NCBI GenBank assembly: GCA_036873755.1
Contig: JAVTVY010019464.1
Span: 1 to 64,000, forward strand
From: Hanleya hanleyi
Taxonomy: Eukaryota > Mollusca > Polyplacophora > Lepidopleurida > Hanleyidae
Reading direction: 5' to 3'
DNA length: 64,000 nucleotides
The notes beneath the pieces were generated by a model. It saw only the letters and a list, made by a program, of their open reading frames with translations. It searched no databases and was not told the DNA's origin. Shown in pieces: positions 57,382 to 64,000 of the stretch. The position numbers and the translations under genes are program-made. The first letter of the stretch is position 1. Each line of letters begins with the position of its first letter.

Positions 57382-60300
57382 TTCACTATCTTCGCGTATC
57401 TTACTGTGGATAATAATTCCGTAACTACGGAGGGAGTTTCACACGAGAATCCCTTCTCTTCACTTCCTTTCTTTGGCGACCACATTCCGGAACCTGTTGA
57501 ACATTCATCTTTACCTGTTGATACATTGAACCTTGAATTTATAGAAAACATGTGCTTTAATCCAATTGAACTTAATGATATTGACCATAGACAAACTGAA
57601 ATAGATGATAACGAATATGAAATCTCCCACTGGAACAATATTAATATCCACCAATCTAACTACTTCACTGATACATCTTTTCTGAATGAACCCAAACTCC
57701 AAGACAATACTTCAAACTTATCGTTCCTACACCTTAATGCTAGAAGCCTCAGTAAACATATTACCGAAATTACAGGCTTCCTTCACAACTTACAACACGA
57801 ATTTTCCGTTATTGGCTTCTCAGAAAGCTGGTTAAACCCAACGACAGAACTGCTCTTCGACATACCAGGATATAAACCTTTCCCTTTATCTAGAAGCAAT
57901 AAAAGAGGAGGTGGTGTTATTTTATATGTAAACGATAAAATACAAATCTGCAAAATACGGGAAGATCTTTCATATAGCGATAGAAATGGTGAATTCGAAT
58001 CTCTTTTCGTTGAAATGGAAGTAGACAAGACCAAATATATAGTAGGAATATTATATCGTCCCCCTGACAAAAACGTCACACACCTAAACAATCATTTACT
58101 CTCAGTTCTGAAGTCATCTGATATCGAGAAAAATAGATGTGTTCTGATGGGAGATTTTAATATAGATTTGTTTAAAACTAATCAACATAACCCGACTCTA
58201 GAATTCCTAGACATAATGAAATCCCACTATTTTTTCCCTCAAATCACAAAACCAACGCGCGTTCGGTCCCGTTCCGCCACATTAATTGATAATATATTTA
58301 TTAACTTTCACGAAGATAACTTACTATCCGGTATTTTTCTGACTGACATCACCGATCACTTCCCCATCTTTCATATACTCAAATCTAAGCCACATTCTCA
58401 ACCACCTACTCAAAAATTAACTTTTCGAAAGGTCACGCAAGAAAAAAAAGATGTGTTCATACAAAGAATACAAGGGACCAACTGGGAAGACGTGATGAGT
58501 AACGACAACGATGTTGACACGGCTCTAGACCAATTCCTGACTAATTTTACAAATATATACAACGAATGCTTCCCACTTACAACTGTCAAATCAACAAAAA
58601 AGAAGATATTAAAGCCTTGGATTACTGATGGTATTTTGAAGTCTATACATGAAAAAAATAAATTGTATCGGCTATATTTGGTTACCTCAGATAATAATGC
58701 ACATGAAAAGTATAGAAAATATAGAAATAAACTGAATAATACAATAAGACTCTCAAAAAAGAATTACTTTGAGGATAAATTCAATGCTAGTAATCATGAC
58801 ATAAAAGGCACGTGGAAAGTATTAAGTCAACTAATGAACCGAAAAATATCAACCCAGTTGCCATCGTCGTTTAGTGTAGATGGACAATTGATATCCGATA
58901 ATGAAGTCATTGCTTCGAAGTTCAATGAGTATTTCAACTCTGTCGCTGCGAAGTTAGACTCCGAAATACCAGATACTGGTGCCAACTTTAAAGATTACTT
59001 GGATAATCCTACGCTTAACAATTTTCAATTTTCTCCTGTAACTCCAACTCTTGTGAAGCAAACAATAATGAATCTTAAACCAGCATCACCGGGACTAGAT
59101 GGAATTCGAACCTCTTTGGTTAAGCTTGTCTGTGACTATATATCTACACCTTTGTCCTTTATTATGAACTTGTCTTTTTCTTCCGGTATTGTTCCAGACG
59201 TCTATAAATCTGCCAAAATAACGCCAATCTTCAAATCTGGGGATCCATCTGTATTTTCAAATTACAGACCGATTTCTGTACTTCCTTGTTTCAGCAAAAT
59301 ATTGGAAAAACTTTCTGTTTCCATGGTAATGGATTTCTTGGATTCTAATGATATACTATCTAACAACCAGTATGGATTTCGATCTAACCATTCCACATCT
59401 CTTGCAGCTTGCTCACTATATGATGCACTTACCACAGCCAAAGAATAAAAAAATTATAGTATAGTCACCTTCCTTGATCTATCTAAAGCTTTCGACACCG
59501 TTAATCATGATATACTACTCTCGAAATTAAATCATTATGGTTTCAGGGGCATTTCGAATAATTGGTTTCGCAGCTACTTGTCAGGCAGAGCGCAATCCGT
59601 AACCTACAATGGAATATCTTCTTCAGCACTGCCGATTACTTGCGGCGTACCTCAAGGGTCAGTCCTTGGTCCGATCCTCTTTTTGATTTATATCAATGAT
59701 CTGAGTAGTGTCTCAAACCTACTTAAAACCATACTATTTGCAGATGACACGAGTACTATTTACTCATGCAAAAATGCTAGACAGGCTTTCCTTACCATGA
59801 CACAGGAATTGGAAAAATTCTACAAGTGGTTCTGTGCAAATCGGTTATCACTAAATATTAATAAAACGAAATACATGTTAGTTAAACCAAACACCAAGCA
59901 AAAAGTGACTGATTTACCAATGTTGACTATTGCGGGAACAGAAGTTGTAATCGTCGAAAAATTTAAATTTTTAGGTATAATTTTCAACAATCGACTAAGT
60001 TGGACAGATCATATAAAGTATATGTGTAACAAGATCTCTAGAAATATAGGAGTAATTAACTGTATTAAGACCTCGATAAACAAGAAAACCCTCTATATTT
60101 TGTATTACTCTTTGATTTATCCATACATGTCTTATTGCAATATTCTCTGGGGAAATACTTATGTCACTCATTTAAATCCATTGCTTTTGCTACAGAGAGG
60201 GCTTTACGTTTGATTACTCTATCTAAAAAACTCGAACACACAGAACCCCTATTTAAAAAGATGAACATCCTTCATATTTCTAAGTTGAATATCTACTCAA

Positions 60301-60572
60301 CACTTCTCCTAGCACATAAAGTTTTTCATAACCCAAATCAATTGCCAAAATTTTTCCAAATCTACTTCAGAAAACAATCATCAATGAATCGTTATAACAC
60401 ACGTGGTTGTCGTTTCAACCTATACAGGCCATTTTACTTATCCAATGTATCATACTACACAGTCAAAATAGCAGGACCACGAGAGTGGAATAAACTGCCC
60501 TCCTCGTTCAAAGAAATTTTATCCACATCTCTCTTTAAATCTAAACTCAAATCCTATCTTATCAATAACTAA
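57382..60572 (+). pseudogene. Endonuclease-reverse transcriptase ORF of the CR1/L2-like element (one stop, one frameshift)
   Basis: Open from 57382 with no ATG until about residue 50, so the true start may be missing. The endonuclease shows HLNARSL, GFSESWL, MGDFNIDLF and ITDHFPI. The reverse transcriptase shows YRPISVLPCFSKILEK and NQYGFRSNHST, then a TAA at 59446-59448 (KE-stop-KNYS). It continues in the same frame with FLDLSKAFDTVNHD, GVPQGSVLGPILF and the catalytic FADD box. Near 60190-60205 a frameshift moves the C-terminal part to another frame, which ends with TAA at 60570-60572. Except for these two lesions about 1060 codons are readable. The domain order is that of CR1-group ORF2, without RNase H. 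Confidence 0.88.
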
Positions 60573-60770
60573 TCAGTTTCACAGCAGGAGTTAATTCTGA
60601 CCCATGTATGACTCCGTCAACAGAAATGCCATCTTTAATCTCTTCTCAGGGATAGAACAAGCCCCATGGGGCTTTATTCCCGCCAGTATTTAATTATGTA
60701 TCCAGTTGTAATATGTACATATATTTATATACGTTGGTATTGGTGAATAAACAATCAATCAATCAATCAA
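57382..60770 (+). mobile_element. CR1/L2-like non-LTR retrotransposon, 5'-truncated or degraded, with (AATC)n tail
   Basis: One long ORF with an endonuclease and reverse transcriptase, then a 3' UTR with AATAAA at 60742-60747 that passes into (AATC)n (60747-60770). A tetranucleotide tail and a C-terminal domain of the form YNTRG...P.YL....Y..K..GPREWNKLP are usual in CR1/L2-type LINEs. There is no separate ORF1. An in-frame stop and a frameshift show it is inactive. Confidence 0.85.
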
Positions 60771-60984
60771 TTGGTCATTTGACCCGCGTCATTTCAAATT
60801 GAGACGAGCATTCTCGGTGGATCACTATTTATAGGAGCCATTCCAGTCTTCATATACAACCACGTGACTGTCTCAGTTGATCCATGACGTACCCCGATCT
60901 CGTGTTCGATCTCAAAATCAGCCGTCTAACTGAGAAAATGTTGTTGTTGTTGCTGCATCAGCCAGTAATTGGCCCTCTGTGTTA

Positions 60985-61281
60985 GGGTCCGAGCACCGGT
61001 ACTCCTATCTACCGTCATTGCTGCAGTCGACGGGGGTAAGCCTTTCTCTCGCAGTTCCATTTTCAGCTTGCATGCAATCTCTGTCACCGGAAATATCTCC
61101 GCGAGCGGCTATTTTAGCGCTCATGAATAGGCCAATGAAATTACCGAAAAATCGCCGATCGCGGAGTTGATTTGCTTTGACAGAGATTGCATGCTCGCTG
61201 AAAAGTTGGTTTACCTTTCTATTTTAGTGTTGGTCCGTCGACTGCAGCATTGGCGGTAGATAGGAGTACCTGTCGGTCCGA
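60985..61281. mobile_element. Inverted-repeat element with about 110-bp arms
   Basis: GGTACTCCTATCTACCGTCA and GCTGCAGTCGACGG at the left pair with CCGTCGACTGCAGC and CGGTAGATAGGAGTACC at the right. The inner part TTGCATGCAATCTCTGTCA also pairs with TGACAGAGATTGCATGC. Target duplication is not clear. Confidence 0.8.
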
Positions 61282-61894
61282 TACTATAGGCTATAGTTTA
61301 GTCTACGAAGTGCGTGAGACTCAGACTATGCAGCATTTTCAAATTAGGCTTCCTGTGTGTGCATATAACGAAGCTGCAAACCATCGAGGGCATTACTAAC
61401 GTTCTGCTTCAGGGTTACGAACAGTGACATAAACCCTTGGCGGCATGTAAGATACACAGAGGATCAGATGTGGTGCCCATATCGATACATTTTGATTATT
61501 CATTTAAATTTGAATGAATTCTGCAAATTTCAATTCAAAGTCCATTTGTCCTTGTCTACGTCTGAGTAGGAAAAGACATGTCCGAAAAATACACTATATG
61601 ACTGTACAGAACTACCAAGCTGAGAAAGATGTTCGGCAATTTCATCTAAAAGGATCCTATTTGATATAAGTGTAAAGAATCCTGTACGATTCAAAAGTTG
61701 ATCCGCCCAGAAAATCCTAAAGGGTCCTTTAGCATAATTTGGTTAGGGGAACCTCGTCACTCTAACATTTGGAATACCGAACATGATGGCGTATTTGTTC
61801 AGCAAATATATTTCTAGTGAATACCGATACTAAGTTAATTGCTACACAATTGATATAGCAGGAATGATAAATGTCTCAAGTACAATCTGAATTA
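61282..61894. other. No gene recognised
   Basis: No supported ORF or repeat. Confidence 0.5.
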
Positions 61895-62225
61895 TGGGGT
61901 GGGATAATCTCTCAAGGCCCCCAAAAGCCCACGACAGCTAGGGTTAAATGCCTTTTCTATCAGCAATACAAACCGAGCAGGACGTCCCTATGGCAAAGTC
62001 CGTCACTTGTATATGTATCAATATATCATATTGGGAATTGACCTGGGATGTCATTGTGCACAGGTCATAGTAAGAATAGGCATCAGATCCTTAGACAGCT
62101 TGTCATATGAGGCGACCAACTGAGGCACCCGTGGGGTACCCGGATGTGACAAGGAATAGGACTCCACCCGTAGGGTTCTCAGGTGTGAAAAGGAATAGGA
62201 CCCAACGTCGTGATATGACTGAAAT
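61895..62225. repeat. Dispersed repeat, inverted copy of 9395-9965
   Basis: CTCAAGGCCCCCAAAAGCCC, CAAAGTCCGTCACTTGTAT, CCGGATGTGACAAGGAATAG and GTGAAAAGGAATAGGACCCA are the reverse complements of words in 9395-9965. The GA tract is absent here. Confidence 0.85.
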
Positions 62226-62229
62226 TTAG

Positions 62230-62896
62230 TTGAAAGCGACGTTATATGGTGAGAAATATAGTTTGTTCAAATTCTTTGTGCTCTCCTTTGAAAAATATTG
62301 TCGCAGACTAAATTTTCGGCGTACACCATTGATGGCGCCATTTCAAAATTACCAAGGATGCTTTGCTGCTGGGAGTTATGCGAATAAGATGAAGCTGGCT
62401 TTTATAGAGTCACGTTATGAAACTTCAGCTCACAATTTTTCATAATTCAGGAGTTATGATGGTCGCTCTCCTCTCACACTTGGACCAGATAGATTCCCTA
62501 TCGTTTCCCAAACACGGCAGAAGTCTGACAATTACAGTATTGCTTGCATAAAGTTGCGATTTATTTATTAATGCCGTCTTTTTAAACACATCTGACAGTA
62601 TCAGGCACGTGCACTTAGTTTGAAGACTTACACCAGCCGAAGCTCGCTGTGATGTTCCATCTGTTCATGGATCAAGCTATCTAGACACCAGACCACTAAA
62701 AAAAAAAAATAGTCCCGATCCGTTGAGCCGTACAGGCAACATCTGTCAGAAAAGTGAATTGTTTTTAATAAAATTTCATGTCTCCTTTGTGAGGAATAAT
62801 TGAAAGCCAGTGGTACTTGTTTCAAGCATGCTATGTGTTCCGTTCAGCTACGAGTTTGGGTTTAGCTCGAGGTCTAATAAGGTGTTGCTTGGAGGT
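62230..62896. repeat. Dispersed 3'-flank module, copy e, without a zinc-finger gene
   Basis: Same order as 32500-33120 (GGTGAGAAATATAGTTTGTTC, TTATGAAACTTCAGCTCAC, GCCAGTGGTACTTGTTTC, TAATAAGGTGTTGCTTGGAG). It is interrupted at 62896, where paralogues at 12045 and 33110 continue with GGTGTCTGTGCACCGC-type sequence. Confidence 0.8.
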
Positions 62897-64000
62897 GTGA
62901 CGAAAATGCCCATGACCTGGAGAATGTTATTTTCGTTCTAATGCTGACAGTGTAAATAGCATTGTGAATGGACCGACAATGGTGGATATTCGACTTACCT
63001 GTATTAACTGTGCGCTGAAACTTTCAGCGAGGGACGTGTAAATATCCCTGACACGCATCTTGCATCGAAACCGGGCGAGAGAAGTCGAACTCTGTTGATC
63101 TGACACGAAATCCAACACCGCCTGAGTCTACACTTTCGTTTTATGGGGGCTGCCATGTTTGGGCGCGCAAAGGATTCTGGGAGCCAGAGCCTATATAAGA
63201 CGTAGAGAATGGACGTTCGGCATTCTGTCCCAGACGATCGGCGGGTGCACATCGTGCGGAAGAGCACAGAGACAGGATCGCCGCAAATGCGCCGAATGTG
63301 CCGAAAGCGCCGAAAGTGCCGAATTGATTGCCGAAACAGCGCCGAACCATCTGCCGAAGAGTTGGAAAGCCGAGAGCTAAGCCATAGCTTGGGGATAATA
63401 GATACTAACACGCACAGTATCTGATGACGAGACGAACCGCCAGACGGGGATAAGATACTAACACGCACAGTATCTGAGGACGAGAAGTCCACAGTGGTTC
63501 GCACGTCTACAGTAGTTGTTATTCAGCATGCATGACGCATTAAAGTCTAACTTCTAACTGTACCGTGCGAACGATATCTACGGGAAATACAGAGCACCAA
63601 ATATCCCACACCCCTGCAGCCTATTTTCATACAAATGCCATTCAGTATGTATTATACATTAAAGTCTGGTATTTTGTCCGCGGCTAACGTTTTGCTTCGG
63701 CAATAGGTGATTAACTGTTTATTAGCCAGTGGTATTCGTACATAGGAACAGGTTCAGTGTAGTCCTCTACCTGAGCACCGGGCCGAAGTACTTTGCCGCA
63801 GTCCTCGGTTAATAGCAAATTATCACCGCTAGCGTTGGCTATGTAGTTTACATGATTACAAATACTTACTCACACACAGACACCAGATCATCGGCCTTCG
63901 GGACGAGATCTGCACATACGGCTCACACTAGCTCGCACTTCAACACAGACTAGCGATCGAGGTTACGACCGAGAATTGCGTACGTCTAATTCACTCACCC
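62897..64000 (+). mobile_element. Possible LTR of a retrotransposon, open at the window edge
   Basis: Novel sequence begins with TGTGACGAAAATG exactly where the duplicated module breaks. A TATA box (CCTATATAAGACG, 63190-63202), GCCGAA-rich repeats (63300-63355), a duplicated GATACTAACACGCACAGTAT (63399 and 63449) and two CATTAAAGTCT words (63537 and 63657) resemble a U3-R-U5 layout. No protein-coding frame or primer-binding site is identified and the right end is outside the window, so LTR identity is inferred. Confidence 0.4.

Noticed and set aside
63141..63504. Arg/Cys-rich ORFs on both strands near the right end
   Set aside because: Generated by the GCCGAA repeats of the putative LTR. No conserved pattern and mutually overlapping frames.

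Overview
The window is eukaryotic nuclear DNA. It has GT-AG introns, intron-containing tRNA-like sequence, C2H2 zinc-finger genes, two families of non-LTR retrotransposons, and many terminal-inverted-repeat and foldback elements at about 40% G+C. The mix suggests a marine invertebrate: REST-like CDYSA zinc fingers in tandem gene clusters, CR1/L2-like and I-like LINEs, CAGGGGCG-type hAT-like ends, and an array opening with a GTCTCCC hairpin. A mollusc or other lophotrochozoan fits best and a lancelet is the main alternative. This is inference, because no ribosomal or mitochondrial marker is present.

The backbone is a tandemly duplicated two-exon C2H2 zinc-finger gene with four copies on the + strand: copy 1 at about 2081-5206, copy 2 at 13866-16270, copy 3 at 29832-31714 and copy 4 at 37098-46437. 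Exon 1 encodes a short N-terminal repeat and an acidic region rich in SUMO-consensus (psi-K-x-E) motifs. Exon 2 encodes a linker, one atypical finger and an array of fingers. Copy 3 is the intact short form (5 fingers). Copy 1 has 10 fingers, and its 5' end is fused in frame to a 57-bp minisatellite of at least 53 units filling the first 3 kb. Copy 2 carries a 2-bp frameshift in its second finger. Copy 4 is a pseudogene with an ATG-TAA at the original start, an in-frame TGA, and a 6.6-kb I-like retrotransposon inserted in the first finger. The copies share 5' and 3' flanking modules, but their 3' ends group as (1,4) and (2,3), as if reshuffled by conversion or unequal exchange.

Between the gene copies are transposable elements and repeats. 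They include a GA microsatellite (9204-9394), a 2-kb degenerate array (18505-20515), two tRNA-Leu-like sequences (22296-22577), a 2.4-kb inverted-repeat element with an 8-bp target duplication and two nested insertions (26248-28650), a TA-flanked mariner-like MITE (33946-34816) and a foldback element with an internal 58-bp array (34904-36889).

From 48 kb on the zinc-finger family is absent. A small four-exon gene on the minus strand (50299-53901) encodes an unrecognised protein of about 102 aa. Its last intron holds a hAT-like element and a 9-bp-TSD MITE. The gene lies between two inverted, AAGTG-rich repeat blocks that share a 21-bp terminus (49623 and 55164). A degraded CR1/L2-like retrotransposon (57382-60770) follows, and the right end holds a further copy of the 3' flanking module broken by what looks like the start of an LTR retrotransposon (62897 onward).
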